Source of the DNA: Chromera velia
Taxonomy: Eukaryota; Sar; Chromeraceae
Direction of reading: 5' to 3'
Length of the DNA stretch: 61,493 nucleotides
NCBI GenBank assembly: GCA_018398765.1
Contig: JAHBMJ010004287.1
Location: 1 to 61,493 of the forward strand
In this document: positions 41,877-56,400 of the stretch, one piece after another
How positions within the stretch are numbered: the first letter of the stretch is position 1
Layout: each line of letters begins with the position of its first letter
Notes under the pieces: model-generated
What the model saw: the letters and a program-made list of their open reading frames with translations, nothing else
The model's database searches: none
Told to the model about the DNA's origin: nothing
Made by a program: the position numbers and the translations under genes

Positions 41877-44800
41877 TTTAATGATTAAGAATTGATCGGG
41901 GAGGGAAGAAAGGATATCCTGATTGTTCCGTCCATTCGCTCTTTACCTGATTGTAGGGAGAGAGAATGAATTGTCGGCTCTTGTATATGAAAGCATTTTG
42001 TTTCGGCCTTTGGCCTACTTCTCTCTTTGTTTCTTCCCCCTTCCTCTCTTGCCTCTCTGACACTTGTTGTTCTTATTCTTTCTATGTTGAACGAACAAGC
42101 CTGTTCTTCTTTTGCGATTTGTATATCGGTGTGCCTGGTAAGACGTGGGAATGCAGGGCGAGGGGGGAGAAGGGCTTTGCTCTTGATTGCGTGTTAATGT
42201 GCTGTGGCCTTGCTGTCGCTGCTTTCTCTCTCCCCCCCCCCCTCTCTCTCTCTCTCGCTGTTTCTTTCCTTTCCTCTGCGCAGTCACGGTGCATGTGTGC
42301 AGGATGATTGCAGGTCTTTCTCTCTGTCTGTCTGTCTGTCTGTCTGTCTGTGAAAGAAGGGAAGAGAAATGAGAAAGAAAAAACAATATTGCCTGTCTGA
42401 CTGTCTGTCGGCAGGACGCCAGAGAGGAAAAAAATATTTTTTTTGCTTGCATTTCAACTGAAAAAACTGGGGGGAAATACGAGAGTCATGTCGACCCTCT
42501 AAGCCTTGTGCAGAAAGACGGACGCCACGGCATTAATGGCGCACTACAAAGAAGTAGAGAGACGCAAGTAGAACCTGAAAGGAAAAGAAGAGATCGTCCC
42601 AACATGTATCGCTTGACTGGTCCAGAACAGAACAGAACGATGGACTGACCCTTCAAACAGTTTATGACAGCAAAACAGTATCTGTGCGCCCTCCGTGCCG
42701 CATTCCGCCGTGCCCCCCACCTTCCCCTCTCTTTGTTCCTCGACTGGAGAGCAGAACCTTCCTTCCGTTTCTGTTTCTGTTCCTTCCTTTCCGTCCTTTC
42801 GGTTGGGCCTCATCCTGACCTGATCCGCGACACAAGCAGATCGAGGCACAGAAGTGAAGCGAAAGAACGAACGAAAGAGCAATGGGGGTCCTCCGGTTGC
42901 TCAGACTGTCGGCGTGAGTGGGTATATGTGCAGTTAGTTGGAGCCGTCGCACGCTTTCCCTTTCGGTCACCCTCTCCGTCCCTGCGTGCCAGGGGCAAAG
43001 AAGAAAAGAAGCAGGCCTGCAGGCATCGGTCGATCCAACGAAATTAAGATTGGGGGGGGTACGGGCTCTTCTCCAACGTTGCGCAAAGGAATGAACGAAC
43101 GAACGAACGAGGGGTGGAAAAGGCGAGGACAGAAGAAGTGTGCGTGCACAGACAGGTGCCCCCTCTCTTTTGTCTTTTGTCTGTAGGTCTTGTTCTTCTG
43201 CTTCTCCTGTCAAGAAACTGACTTGTCTTCGAATGCTTCTTGGTCATTCCCTCTCTCTTCCCCCGTCTGTCCATTTGTGGCTGCATGTTGGCATTCTATC
43301 AATGTAAAGAGAGAGTCCGACTGACTGACAGGAGCGCATGAGGGGGGAAGGGAGAGAGGGATTGTCTTTGAAAGTGCAGTTGGATGACATGAATACCAAA
43401 TATCTGCTCTCCCTTCACTTCTCTCTTCTCTTTCTTTTTCTCTGACCTCGCTGTCTTCCCGCATTCCTTTCTGTATGATGTGTGTGCTGTTTTCCAATGC
43501 ATGCTCCTCTTCTTCCTCCGGCCTGCTTCCTGCTTGCTTGTCTACAATCACGGCGCCTTTGCACCTTCTTTCCTTCCTTCCTTCCTTGTGTGCATGTTAG
43601 GGGGCGGATTGAACGGTCGTGTGCGGATTTTTATTTTGCCCTGCATGGTAAATTCGTGTGACTGGTCTGTGTGGAAAGGGAAAGAGAAAGAGCGTGCGAA
43701 GGGCTTTCTGGGGGGAGGGGGGAGAGTGCGGGCTGCTTTCTCATGTTCTGCGTCTTGTTTTCGGCCCAGTGTTACGAAGAAGATGAGACCGGGGAAAGGA
43801 GGGGGGAGCGAATCGGTCAGGGACTGGAAGAATCTGTTTTTGCTCAACTGCTCCAAGTGAAAAGCGCTCCCCGAATCTCATGTGTCGCTTGTATTTGTCA
43901 ACTGTGACAGGCGGGTTTTCTTTCCTTGCCTCTTCTCTTCTCTTTATTTAACGACAGGGGGTGCGAACTGACACGCCCATGAGAAAGGAGGAGCTTGGTG
44001 AGATGCAGTTGCCTTTTCTTGTCTCTTGGCGTGATCTCCCAAGGCGACTAAGGAAGAAGACTGCTGGATGATAGACAGTCTGACCCCTCAGAAAGCTGGA
44101 GGACGCAGCAAAGGTGGCAAAGTGCTTGCCCGTGAGAGAGGAGTCCGTATCGCGGATGGCCTTTCTCTTTTTCTTCGGGCTCCTTTGGCAGTTGAACTTC
44201 TGGAGGGAGTCTGCCTGTCTTTCGACTTTCTGTTGTGTCCTTCGATTCTTTCCATTCACTCATTGAAATGAGTGCATGGTGGAAGTATCATCAGGGGCAC
44301 ATACCAACAACATACAGGCGTGCACTTGCAGCTCGATTGAAGAAGCCAACTGCATGACTTGTCGATCGATCGATCGAACGGGAGAGCCTAGGGGCAGCGC
44401 AGAGTGGAGCATGCAGACATCGCCGTGACATCAGTCCGTTGCGGATCGATTCGGCGCAATTGGTGGATCAAATCTCGATCATGCAGCGAGATCTAGGTGA
44501 ATTAATTGGATTGAAATTCCCTTGGTGATCATAAGGGGGGGTGCGGAGAAGAGCGTTGACCAAAAAAGGAAGAAAAAGCTTATCTAACAGCTAGTAAAAA
44601 AAATAGTTAGAGGTATTTTGTAAGGTTTGATGTTACAGTACTGTAAACTAAGTTTCTGTCATATTTCTATAGTCGCATTTCTAACTATGTATATCGATCG
44701 ATTTCTTAAGTTTTTGTTATATGATTATATACCCTACAAATTAAACCTTGTACAAAACTGGGTAACCCGGGTTAAATTCCTGAGGGATTTAATAGAATTT

Positions 44801-45615
44801 GCCCTTGGAATTTAGTGGAATTTGATGGATTTTAGTGGAATTTACCGTGGAATCTGTTCATGTAGATTCTACTAAATTCTGCAAATTTTAAATTTGGAGG
44901 CTTATTTCTCGCTAGATTTTTCGCTATCTAGAAAGAGTTAGGAACTCAAATTAATACTACGTGCTTATGATGATGATGATGATTGAAGGTTAAATCCTAG
45001 ATTCAGCGACGCCAAATCCCAAGTCACTAACGTTCAAGGCTTTGAGGATCTAGTTGGGGACAACCCAGAGCACACATTCATGGGGAGGGGGGGTAGAGGA
45101 GGCCTGCATGCCAATCGAAACGATTCTACTTAACTTGCCTGATCGTTATCATCATCATACGCCATCGTTGTCTGCCTAGACTAGTGGCCTAGCTTTCGAG
45201 GCTTCCAACGTTCGGCAAGAGACAAGCTCGGCAGCCCTCCTCTAGAGGAGGAAGCACACGCAAAAACACGACAAATGACCCCCAGCGGCTCAAAAGGGGC
45301 TTGTATTGAACTATGAGAAAAGGTTGGTTTTAAATGTTGATCTGTACGATTAAAAGGTCTACGGGGGGAGCCAAGCCACCCACCTTTTTCTATCTGATCT
45401 CTCTCCTTTTCTCTTTTTCTTTATTGTCTTTGCTTTTCCCCGACTGATGTTCAAATACTGGGAAACTCACGCCATCACAGCCGTCCTGAAGTGCTCCATG
45501 GCGGGTGCATACGTGTGACTTACCGTCCTAACCCAGGTGGAAAACCCCCATCGAGTCATGCCCCCAGATTTTCACCGTCTCCTGTGATTTTTTTCTTCTA
45601 CACAACACCGCCTTT
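41010..45615. other. Gene-poor low-complexity region with assembly gap
   Basis: C/T-rich microsatellite-like DNA follows the AP2 gene: CT repeat 41841-41873, GTCT repeat 42321-42350, G runs around the gap. AT-rich DNA follows from about 44560. Isolated AG-flanked open stretches (for example 43770-43905) read as plausible peptides, but none connects to another exon. Part may be a long 3' untranslated region. No gene is supported. Confidence 0.5.
41365..41493. other. Assembly gap (129 N) between G runs
   Basis: Unknown bases bounded by runs of 9 and 13 G, typical of a sequence that stalls sequencing or assembly. Confidence 1.
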
Positions 45616-45924
45616 TCAAAAACTGGCTGCGGCTGTGAGCGCGGCTTGTCTGGTCGGCATTGAAGGAAGGGGGAAACCTGGAAGGCTGGCATCTACCCCC
45701 AGGCGTGCGAAGTCACAGGCACCGCCGTGTTTGCCATGGTTCTGGATCTGAGTGGAATAGAGAGCCCAGCTCGCAGGCGTCTCCTCAGTTGGTTGAAGTT
45801 CCAAGGTCGTTATAGGTGTTTTACTTCCTGTGCTTGCTCTGTGGTTATCTTTTTGGAGCACCACTGCTTGTTCTGGAGTGAGGGGACACCTGGCGACTCT
45901 GGGGGCCTCAACTGCATCAAGAGA
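45616..45924 (-). pseudogene. Orphan exon resembling the C-terminus of an NDUFA9/epimerase-type protein
   Basis: On the minus strand a pyrimidine-rich acceptor (CTTGTTCCCCCAG) precedes a 102-codon open stretch that ends in a stop. Near its start it reads PLTPEQAVVLQKDN, similar to the PxTxxQxxLLxxDNV element near the C-terminus of NDUFA9-like NAD(P)-binding proteins of mitochondrial complex I. The rest is not recognisable and no upstream exon with the Rossmann GxxGxxG motif was found nearby. It may be the last exon of a gene with distant exons, or a relic. Confidence 0.25.
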
Positions 45925-48900
45925 CTGGGGGAACAAGAAGTTCACAAAGCCGTCTCCGACTGTTACAGAAGAAGCTCATAGTGTTGGGAGCTAGTAGCCT
46001 TCTGCGGCCATGTGGGGCTGCCTGTTTGTTTATCTACTCTCTCCGTACTCACGCCAAAGCCTGAAAACGATCGATCGACTCGCCTGATCGATATAATGAG
46101 ATGTATAAGCTTTATGAGCCCCGCCCTGCTACCTCTGGCGACAGATAGACATAGCGGGGAGGCTCTAGGGCGGAACATATCAATCAATCAATCAATCACT
46201 CACTCACTCACTCACTCAATCAATCTATAAGTTTTGCTAGAAATTTTGTACAAGTTTACAGACTAAATTGCAGTAGGTTTTGCAATTATATAGAATGTAC
46301 ACTAGTAGAATGTACCTAGGAATGTACACCAGTTCTGACATTATATATTACACACTATATACATATATGCATTGTGACATACTAACTTGCTGCCTGATGA
46401 TTATACATATTTTTTCAAGGATTTTCTAAAAGATATGTTTTTAGGGATGTGATAAGGACATCTTTACTCTCCACTGATCGAGTCTCCAGGCACCCCACTG
46501 CTCAAAAAAGTGCTGCATACAATCTGTTGGTCGTCATTGTACCCTTTTGTTTCATCCTTTTCAAATCTTACGCTGCAAACTGGGCTCCAAATCCACAATT
46601 GATTTTATGAAGGTTTTTCTGTTTTCAATTGTTTCAAGCAACTTTCCGAATTCAATCTTCATTTGTCTCTGTCCCCAGATCTTTCCCCCTTGGTCGATTA
46701 GCTGGGGAAACGGTCGCATACCCGATTACCGCCTTCCGAATCAAAGCCACGCTGTTGAGTGACATGCTTTCGATACAACAAATAACTTGAATGCAAGACC
46801 TGATCTTTCTTCAGGGGAAAGAGTAAACGAGCAACGACTCCTCCCACTCCCTCTCCACCCTCTGTGTAGGGTGAAAACTCCACGCTTGATGTGTTCCTCC
46901 TCTTGATATATGAGACGGGTTCCCTGCTTCCTCACCCATGTATTTAAAACAGAAGGCCCAGCCCGAAAGGCAAAGGGCCAGAAAACCATGCATGCAGCGA
47001 GACACACATGCACACGACGGAGAGGGAGAGAGATCTTCTTCGGTCCCTATCGTTTGGACCCTCTGGCCGAATGGGGAGCGATCACCTCTGTGAGGTTTCA
47101 ACACCCCTGCTTCATATGCATGCATGCAGCCAAAAAAAGAGTTTTCATACGCATGACACTTCGACGGATCGACCCTCACCCACTCTGAAGGAACAAATGC
47201 ACCCCCCTTCACTCACGACACCGAGGGCCAACCAGTCAAGGCACAGATGAATGGCGGGAAAAAAGAGATAGGAGAAAGAAAGGACACATTTACACACGCA
47301 CGCACAAGACAGTCACGAAAATGGACGCACCGCCTACGCGAGCATTGTCCAACACTTCACTTCGACAGACAGGCAAGCGTGTACATGCATAAGAAGCAGC
47401 CAAACAGACAGAAGCAAACAAACTCATGCACACGGATGGATGTTCAGGCAGGAAGGACGATTTTACACTCGGTCAGGTCGGGTCAGTCAATTCAAAGAGG
47501 AATGAATGCAGCATTCACAAATTCATCCATTCATTGTGTTCATAGGCATCCGCGTCGAAAAAGTCGCACTCACATGCAGCTATCCATCCATCCGTCCATC
47601 CATGCATACATCCATGCATCCATCCATCCATCTATCCATCTGCCCCCCAGCCCTCAATCAATCAATCAATCAATCAATCACACTGCCGAATCTGACGGAC
47701 GGGCAGAGCAGCAGCAAGCCCACGTCATCTTTCGTTCGTTTTCCTGTTACTTGATGTGGCCGTTTTGTTCACTTGATAGGTCATGCATCGATACGTTGGA
47801 AGGCCAACAGAGAAAGAGAGACGGAGGAGAAGCAAAAGAACGTTTATAAACAATGCTTTCTTTACAACTTGATTGATTTGCAGTTTGGGTCTCTATCCAC
47901 ATCGGTACGACGCGAGGACCCGGACGAAAAAATCGGCTCCCTCTCTCTTTCTTCGGATCCAAGTGGGGGGACAGACAGGGAGGATTTCTTTCGAACCTCG
48001 AAGGAACCAACGAAGCTCGGCAAACACCTTCGATAGTTTCGGTTCCTTCGATCGTGGTTCCCTTCCCCCCCCCCCTTTCTTTTAGTCTTCTCTATGTCTG
48101 CCAGGTCTGTCAATTTGCATGAAAAGACCAGAAAGGGAAGGGGAGGAGTGAGAGGAATGCAGACAAAAGAACTTCTTGTCCCACCCGTTTTTCTGTCTCT
48201 CCCTCCCTCTCCCATCAGGCAGGCACTGCTCTTTTTTCCTTCTGAACAGATCCCCATGCCGATCTGGACCCTCTAGAATTCCTGGCATTTCAAATGTACA
48301 AACAAATACGCTGATACGCAAAAACAGACACACAAAAGATCACAAGGATCGGCTGGCTCTCTGCACATGCACTCAGTCGCTGCCTTCCTTCTATCTGGTC
48401 GGCAGATCTATGATGGAACCATTCGGAAAGGGTTCCAGACAGACAAAGAACAACACAGATTCTTCATCTGAAAATCATCAACATGCACTCCCTGACTAAC
48501 TAACTGACTGACTAACTGTCTGACTGGAGTGGAGGATACGCGGCAGAGGCGAGCACGCAGGAACCACAGCGACAATCTCCTTGTATCCTCCCCGTGCACT
48601 GGCGCTACATTGACCCCTTTTCTTTGGGCTCATTCGTGCACTGCAGCTGTTTGACCGAAGTTTGCGGAGTGTTCAGGCAAGAGAGAAACGAAGGGTGGTC
48701 TAAGAGCCTATAGAGAACACCGAGAAACACGGGAGGAAAGACGGGTTCGAACGACCCTCCGTGTCTCCCTTTCTGTGGGTGGTGCGTGTCTGTGTGCCTT
48801 AATTCGTGCGTGCTTGCGCGCGCGTGTGTGAGTGTGTGTAAGTAAGTGTGTGTGTGTGTGTGTGTGCCTCTCTGAGATCCATCCCTGCCCATCAAAGTTC

Positions 48901-51900
48901 CTTCCAACAAGAAAGAAGGAAAGGGAAGGGAGTGGAGTGGATGGATGCTTAATTGTGTTCTCATTCTTTTTTCTTTTTGTCCCCTTCAAGTCTCTCTCTC
49001 TTCCTGCGCGCCTGCACAACGCCCACTTGGCTTTTTTCCAAGTCCACAAGACTCTTTCCTTTCACGTTTCTTCCTCCTTCCGTTTCTTTCTCTCTCGAGT
49101 CCATCAACATTTGAATGAGACATGTCGACATCCACCTTCGTGGCCCGGTTTCTCTCTACGCAACCCCTCCGCCTTCCATCATTGCTCCGTACCCGTCATT
49201 CTGAAAACTACCTATGAACGAACTGAACGAGAACGACGATAAGCGGAGACAGCAGATGAAAGGCAGAGAGGACAGAGGCGTGAGAGAAAAGAGGGAAGAA
49301 AGCGATGGTCGAACTAAGTCTTCACTTTGTGCCGTTGCGTGTTTTATCGAGGATTCATTTTATGTGTGAGAGAGTAAGGCACCAAAAAACGAGAAAGAGG
49401 CATAGAAGCAACGAAAGGATGAAGAGCTCGGGAACCCAGGCCGATCAGAAGAAGAGAGAATGAATCATGCATCTCACAGATTGCAACACAAAAGCAGAAA
49501 AACGAGAGGAAACAGAGAGAAAAAACGCCGAAAGAAAACGAGAGGAACCCCCCCCCCGCTTTTTGCCCCCCTCAGTCCGCGTACACAGGCAGACGCGGGA
49601 AACAAAGCAAAGCGATGGGAAGGATGCTCCTTCCGCAGTCTCGATATGCTGACAGCGTTCTTCTCTTTTACCCTTTTTCACTCTCTGTGCGCGCACAAGT
49701 GAGAGAAAGAGAAGAGGGCGCAAAAAACCGGAGTCTGACGGTAAGGAAGCTCCATCCAGAAAGTGAAAGGGAAGGCATTTCAAGTGCATCTGTCAGGAGG
49801 CAAGCAGCAGCAGGGGAGACTATTTACAATGCTGCTCAGATGCCTGCCGAATTCCCTCCACTCTCCTTCTGAGACCTTCATTCCGTCTCCGTGTGCCCTC
49901 CTCGGATCCATCTGCTCTTTTTCTTCTTCTCAGTCTTTCTTACGAGACCATTCTCCCAGCCGGTTGCGCGACTGCGAAAGAGAACGTCCCGCCCGACCCT
50001 CCGGTCCCCCACCGGGAGGGAAGGCACTCACCTTTCTCCTCTAATTGCATGACGTCTCCTCCCCCTCCGGTCCCTCTGTGTGTGCATTGCTCCATTGATT
50101 CCCTCTCAATCCGTGTCCACAGGAACCCGTCGTTCCGCACCGACGGGAAGACAGGCAGGGGGAACGCACAAGAGGAGATGCAACATTGAAGGGGGAGGTT
50201 TCGTCCTAAGGGGTGACTGGTAAACAGATTACATAATAGAAAGGGAAAGGGACGGGGCCGTCTGTGCACGCCGACACAGGACAACCCACCAGTCACAGGC
50301 ATGAGAAATTTCACATGAAAACAGCACAAGCATCGGGAGATGATGCTATCGGAAGGAACACCATGCACATGCAAACCCCCCCGTGGTTACCCGAAATTGC
50401 AAAAGACCAAACCAAGTGCACAGGCAACAGAGGAGACGCACAGCACAAAAAAAAGAACAACGGCTGGCGAATCTGAAAAGAAAAGGAAAAAAAAAAAAAA
50501 ACGGGTGCACGGTCAGTCGAAGGGATTTCACAGGGGGGCGAGAAAGGCCGAGCGAGAGAAAGCCAGAAAGAGAAGTGAGGAAGGACAAGACGATCGGATC
50601 CAAAAAACAAACAAGCACATGCACATCCGATCATCTGTCATGCGAAAGGATTTCCACCCTCCCTCTATCTCACCCTCTTCTTCTTTCTCCGTGCGCTCTT
50701 TTTTCTCTGCGCTGAGAAAAAAAACAAAAAAGGAAAAAGAAAAGGCTCAGCTGTGGAGGAACATTTACATCATGAGCATGGAATTGTTTTACGCGAACGC
50801 GACGCCATAGAGATAGGAACGCTATGTCCGGACGCCGCGCCCGTAGAAAAGGTTGCTCCCTGGGCCTGTGCAAGGAGACTTGGCAAGGGAAAAACGCGAG
50901 TTTTCATGACAGGCCGGTCTAAAATAGGCCCTCCATTGCTCGTTGACTGCTAGTGCTAACTATATGACGCGTGTCGAGCGGAGTAACCTCCCACCTCCGC
51001 GGGGCCACCTGTACATGCGGACAAAAAAGAAAGGGCGTGGAGCTGACGACAAAGCGACATGCAAGCCTCGTCGGGAAAAGACCAGACAACAAAACAAAAT
51101 CAGAAACGAGACTCTGTCTGAACTAAAAAAAGAAAAAAGAGAGAAACAAAACCAGGAAGACCAAGAGAAAGAAAGAGTGACGAGAAGAAAGAGAACAGAC
51201 AGGCAGAGAGTTACAGAAGAGAGTCGAAAGAGAGTAGAGCCTCCACCTCCTCCCTCTCGGCCAACACTTTGTGACCATCCAGGAAGGAAAAGGAAGAGCG
51301 ACAAAAACTCTTTTCTCTCACAACTTTTTTGCTGTCTCACAACCTGCGGAATTGTACGTGGTTGAGCATCTCTCTGCCTTCAACTGTCCTTGACCGTTTG
51401 GCCTGACGATTTTCTTTTCGCGCCTTTCTGTCTCTCGGTCTGTCTGCCTGTCTAAATGTCCCGCTGGCTGTCTCTCAATTGATCGAATCGATCTGTCTCC
51501 GTCTCCGTCTGACAGTCTCTTCAGAGTCCTTCATTGCCGCCAGCCCCACAAAAAAAGTCCATCTGCATGCAGGAAGGCTCCCCGGGGTCAGCGGCCTCAG
51601 GGGCTCCTCCATCACCCCGCCGTGGAAGCTTGCCTGCCTATCTGGCTTCCTTCCTTCCTTCTGGACTGCACCGCACCACGACCAAAAGCAAACGCGTGCG
51701 CGCAGTTGGGTGGGTGCAAGGCTCGGTCCTCCTCTGCATTCCTTCCTGGGTGAGGAGTCCCTTCTTGCCATGTCATGCAAAACCACAAACAATCTAGACG
51801 GGTGGGTAAACGAAGGGAGAGAGAAGGCAGTGATCCGGCCTCGATTTGGGGAGGGAGAGGAAAAAGAAAAGGAAACCGGGCATGCAGTGGATCACTCCTC

Positions 51901-53058
51901 ATACATACATGCATAGATACATACATACATACAGTCTTCACATGCATTGACTCATTCATCTACACTCGTTCTTTCATTTGCTTCCTTACCATCCTGACAG
52001 AGCATGCATTCCTCCACTCTTTCCCTTCTGTAGCAACTCCCCTTCGTGAAGACGTCTCATCAAACAAACAGGAGAGGGAGGGAAAGAGGGAAGAGGGAAG
52101 AACGACACCAAAGGAAGATGGATGGACGGATCGTTACTTTCCCATTGCGTTGATTGAACAGACAGGCCTGCCTCTGCTGCATTTATTTCTCTTTGCCTTT
52201 CTCTCATTCAATCATGGATCTGCATTCATTCTCTACCATTCTTCTGAAAAGACTTGTTGAATTGAATGTCACCCGTTGGACAAGTTCAACATTCGCTTAC
52301 CTCCATGCAAACCAGAGGCTTTCTGCCCGCCCGGGTGCCGAAGAACAAGAAGAAGAATAAAGAGAGACTCTAGATCGAAGACAAAACAAGAACATGGCCA
52401 AAGAGTCTCGAACAGAGAACCGCCTTGCTTTCCTCAGCCCCAACAGAGACCGAAGCAGCCTCGTCAGTACCAGAGCACAACTCGGAAAACCCGGACGGAG
52501 GTCAAAGAAGAAGAAGAAAAGAAGGGAGGGGAGAGAGAGGAAAGGAGAAAGAAAACTCGAACGCACGAAATGCCAACAACACATTAAATTCATGAAGGAA
52601 GACCCTCAGCAGCGCAATGCAAAAACAGGACAGAAGCAATGAAGAAGAGAAGAGAAGAGGAAATGAGTGAATATGCTGCGCTCTGTGCATCGACAGAAAC
52701 AAACTGAACACGCAAACGGATGCAGGCATGGCGACTCGCTTCGCATGAGCAGGGAGAAGAAGGAAGCAGTCGTCGCTCGGTCAGTCGGTTTGCATACACG
52801 CTTTGAAGATTGCAACCGACTTGCCCCACCGTTAAAAAAAACCTAAGAACCCTTCTTGTGTCATCAAATAAGCACGTAAAAGTAGTCGTGACTTTTCTCC
52901 CCCCTCCACCTACGCACGGCAGAGCGCCTTTCCGCTTCACCCACGTAAAGTGTGCAGCTGCCTTTTTGCTTGTCAAAGAAAAGGACTCAAGAGATCAAGC
53001 CAGCATAAAAGGAGACGGGGCGTTAGAAGGGATGAGACAAGAAAGAGAGAGAGAGAGC

Positions 53059-53098
<40 letters not shown>

Positions 53099-53406
53099 AA
53101 ACATAGAAACATTGAGGCGAAATTTCGAAAGACCCCTGCCCGTTCCTTCACAGTGAAGCATTCCATGGAACAGGCAGCTGCCTTTTCTTGCTCTTCGGCT
53201 CTCCAACAGGCAAGAAAGAGGAGAGACCAGGGGAGGGAGAAGAAGCAGGTACACAGAAAAGGAAGAGAAAGGCAGACCGAAACGAGACAACAGGAGGAAA
53301 AACCGAAAAAACCTTTGACCCCTATTTCACAACGCCTGAGGAAACAACAGCCATGCAGTCACACACATGCATCCATCTGTCTTCATTGTACCTCGATTGC
53401 CTTTGT
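45925..53406. other. Gene-poor low-complexity region
   Basis: About 7.5 kb without a supportable gene. It contains CAAT/CACT repeats (46181-46225), CATC and CAAT repeats (47583-47680), a GT repeat (48834-48866), A-rich patches near 50450-50600 and 51120-51240, and a GA repeat (53043-53096). Open frames on both strands are short, rich in repeats or lack joined splice signals. Its right end probably includes the 3' untranslated region of the minus-strand gene ending at 53407. Confidence 0.5.
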
Positions 53407-56400
53407 TCAATGCTTCTTCTTCCCCCCCTTGTCCTTTCCCGTCTTTTCCTTCATGAACATCACATCACCCAGCGTCGAGGCCGGGGGCTTGCCTGCGTCC
53501 CTCTGCCTCTCCCGCTCCCTCTGCCGAGCGATTTCCCCCCTTTCCCTCTCCTTCTCTCTCTCACGGCGGGAACGCTCCTCCTCCTCAGCAGCCCTCCTCC
53601 TCCTCCTCTCAGCCTCCCTTTCCCTTTCCTTCTTTCTCGCTGCCGCGCGATTCATCTCGGCGTGTTCTCTTTCCCTTTCTTTCTGCTTCTCCCTCTCCTT
53701 CTCCCTCTCTCTCTCCCTCTCCCACACGATGGCCTCCCCCGATGCGACAACGGAAGACGCACTGCCACCCCCTTTGCGTTCACGATCTTTGAATGCAGCA
53801 CTGACGGCACTTCTGAATGCCTGATCCACCGGATGATAGGCGGCTGAGCGGCGGGAGGGATCATTCCGCCCAGCCCCAGACTCTCCCCGCAGACTTCTCT
53901 CAGCATCTGCATCATCGGACGCAGCAGACGCAGCGGCACTCCTCACGTCTGCTCCTCGACCCTTCATGTCAGTCCTCCTCTCCCTCTCCGTTTCCCTCTC
54001 CCTCTCCACACGGTTGACTGAAAGAGAGGCACTAGAGAAACTCACGCTTTCACCTTCCCTCCCCTTCTTCCTGTGACTTCCCCTCTGCCCCCCCCGCTTG
54101 TCAATGACCAGACGGCGTCTCCCCTCATCTGAAGAATCAGAGTCGTCGAAGGTCAAAGAAGGGTCCTCCTGGTCCCCCCCTTCTCCCTCCTCAGTGAGGG
54201 GCCTTGCAGAGACCGCCCCCCCAAGAGGCCGGTTCTGCTGGCGATGGGGGGCATCTTTGGTGTCGCTTTCCTTTTCCCCCTTCTTGTCCTTCAACTGCTT
54301 CGAACCAGACTCTCTGGAAACCCCCTTCTCCTTCTCTCCCGCCGTTGCTGCCTTCCGAGTGTCACCTCGGTCAGGAGGGCAGTACGCCTCCGCGACAGTG
54401 GGGAAGTTTGTGAGGTCGAAGAAATCCTCCTTTGAAGACTCTTCGTCGTCTGAATATTCAGAAATCCTGCCCCCATGTTCGCTGACGGTGTCTGGAGAGG
54501 CTCTGTGGTCCCTCCGACCCCGGAAATCGAAATCCCCTCTCATTCGGGCGTCACGTTCGCTCGAACGTTCCCCCCCACTGCTGTATCCCTGTCTTTGGAA
54601 AGAGTGGTGAGGGGTTCGGTGAGGCTGGAAGGGGCGATCACGAGTGAAGTCTCTCCTGCCGTCTCTGAAGCCTCCCTGAACATGGGGGGGCATTCCTCTT
54701 GCGCGATGGTCTCGGAAAGGAACAAAAGGAACGCCGGGGCCGCTGTGAAACGGGGGCCCGGCCCTTCGAGTGTTCATTTCGTGCGCGTGGGGGAAGCGAG
54801 GCGGAGACACTGGAAGACGGCGGGGATCAAAACGGTCACGGTGGTGGGGGGGGGGGAATCTGTCGGCGTGCGGACGGAAGCGATCGAAGAACTGCGTGGG
54901 GTGCTTCAGGCGGGTCGGGTGGAAGTGCGGGGGACGGTCCATCTGCCCCCTGTGTCCGGGTCCCGCCGGCGCTCTGGGGTCACGCGGGTGTCCTCCTCCG
55001 TCCCCCCACTGGAGAGGACGGGGAGGGCCCTGGGAGGGCGGGCTCCGGAATCGGTCCTCGGGGGGAAAGCGATCGTCTCGGGGAAAGGGCCCCGGCCGTT
55101 CCGTATGGAAGGGGGGGCGTGCATCGGGGGGAGGACCGGCTGGTGGGGGGGGACGTTGAAGAGAGGGAAGGGGTTGGCGAGTTGGTTGCTTGGGCACTGT
55201 GTGACTGCTGCTCGCCCGCGATGCCGGTCGGGGGATGATCCTGGGTTGGGATGAGTGCTCAGATCCAGATCGGTGAGGGGACACGCGGTTGCTGCTGTTT
55301 CTGTCCTCACCTCCTGTCTCGTTGTGGTGACTCGACTCCACATCATCCTCCTGCATCTCTTGCCAGTGACGATCCATATCTGCCTCCATGCTGATGTCAG
55401 CAGAGGCAGAAACAGAAGTAGGAACAGGCAGAGGCACAGGGACGGAACGTCTCCCCTCCCCCCTCTCTCTCCCCTCCTGTTCCGACGCGGTCTGGGGGTC
55501 ACGAAGAGGGTGCACCCCGTGCTCAGAGGTGGGCGGGCTTGCAGGGATAGTGGAAGGCATTGGAAGCGTCTGCCTGTTGACCGCTGCCGACTCGTTTCGG
55601 CTGGAGCCGTCCCCTGCTCCTGCGGACAGTCTCGGGGGAGAACGGAAAGACTTGAGGCCTCCATCGCCCTGCGTGGAGGGCCTGTTCCTGCTTCCCCTCA
55701 CAGGCTCGTTGTCAGGAGGTCGTGAGGCAAGAGCTACCAGACAGGGCTGTTCGGGCTGGGGCTTCTGACGTTCCTCGTTCGAGGAGGAGTGCGGTGCATC
55801 AGCAGGGGGAGCAGCAGAAACTGCAGAGGAAGAGGGGGGAGCTTCCTGGGCCACTTGTGGAAACTGCGGCCGTGTGTCGACCCTCCCGTCGTGACCCTGG
55901 GGCTCTCCCTGTGGGTTTGCAGATGAAGTCTGGGTTTGGCTTTGGCTGATGCCGGGGCCTGCCGAGGCAACGGGAGACATACGCATCGCGCCGGGGTCCA
56001 TCCAGGCCCCCGGGAAGGGGGGAACACCGAAAGGGGGACACATGTTGAAGGGGGGCCCCGGCATTCCTCTCCCAGCAGCAGCCATCGACATGGCGGCATG
56101 ATGCCATGCTGCTGCTGCCTGCAGGGGATTCTGGTTGAAGGGGAACAGGCCCATCCCCGCATGGGCCCCAGCCATTTGGATCTGGGCAAGAAGGTACTGC
56201 TTCTGCACTTCGGTCAGCTGGTGGGGGTCGTTAAGAGCTTCAGGAGGGAACGGGAGGTGTGGGGGCATAGCAGCGTGAGGAAAGGGGAAAGGGAAGGGCG
56301 CAGAGGGGAAAGCGCCGGGGGCAAAGGGTCCCAACTGTGCGTGCATTGGAGGTCGGACAGCTGCAGGAAGCTGCGGTTCTCCCTCTGCATTCCCCTTCTG

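Noticed and set aside
46811..47212. Minus-strand frame of 133 residues
   Set aside because: No motif, Cys/His-rich by chance, and an equally open frame on the other strand.
48738..48760. tRNA T-arm-like word (GGTTCGAA)
   Set aside because: The flanking bases do not form a five-pair stem and no acceptor, D or anticodon arm is present.
53153..53847. Plus-strand frames of about 220 residues over the end of the large gene
   Set aside because: Antisense shadow of the ERER repeat region; Leu/Ser/Pro-only composition.
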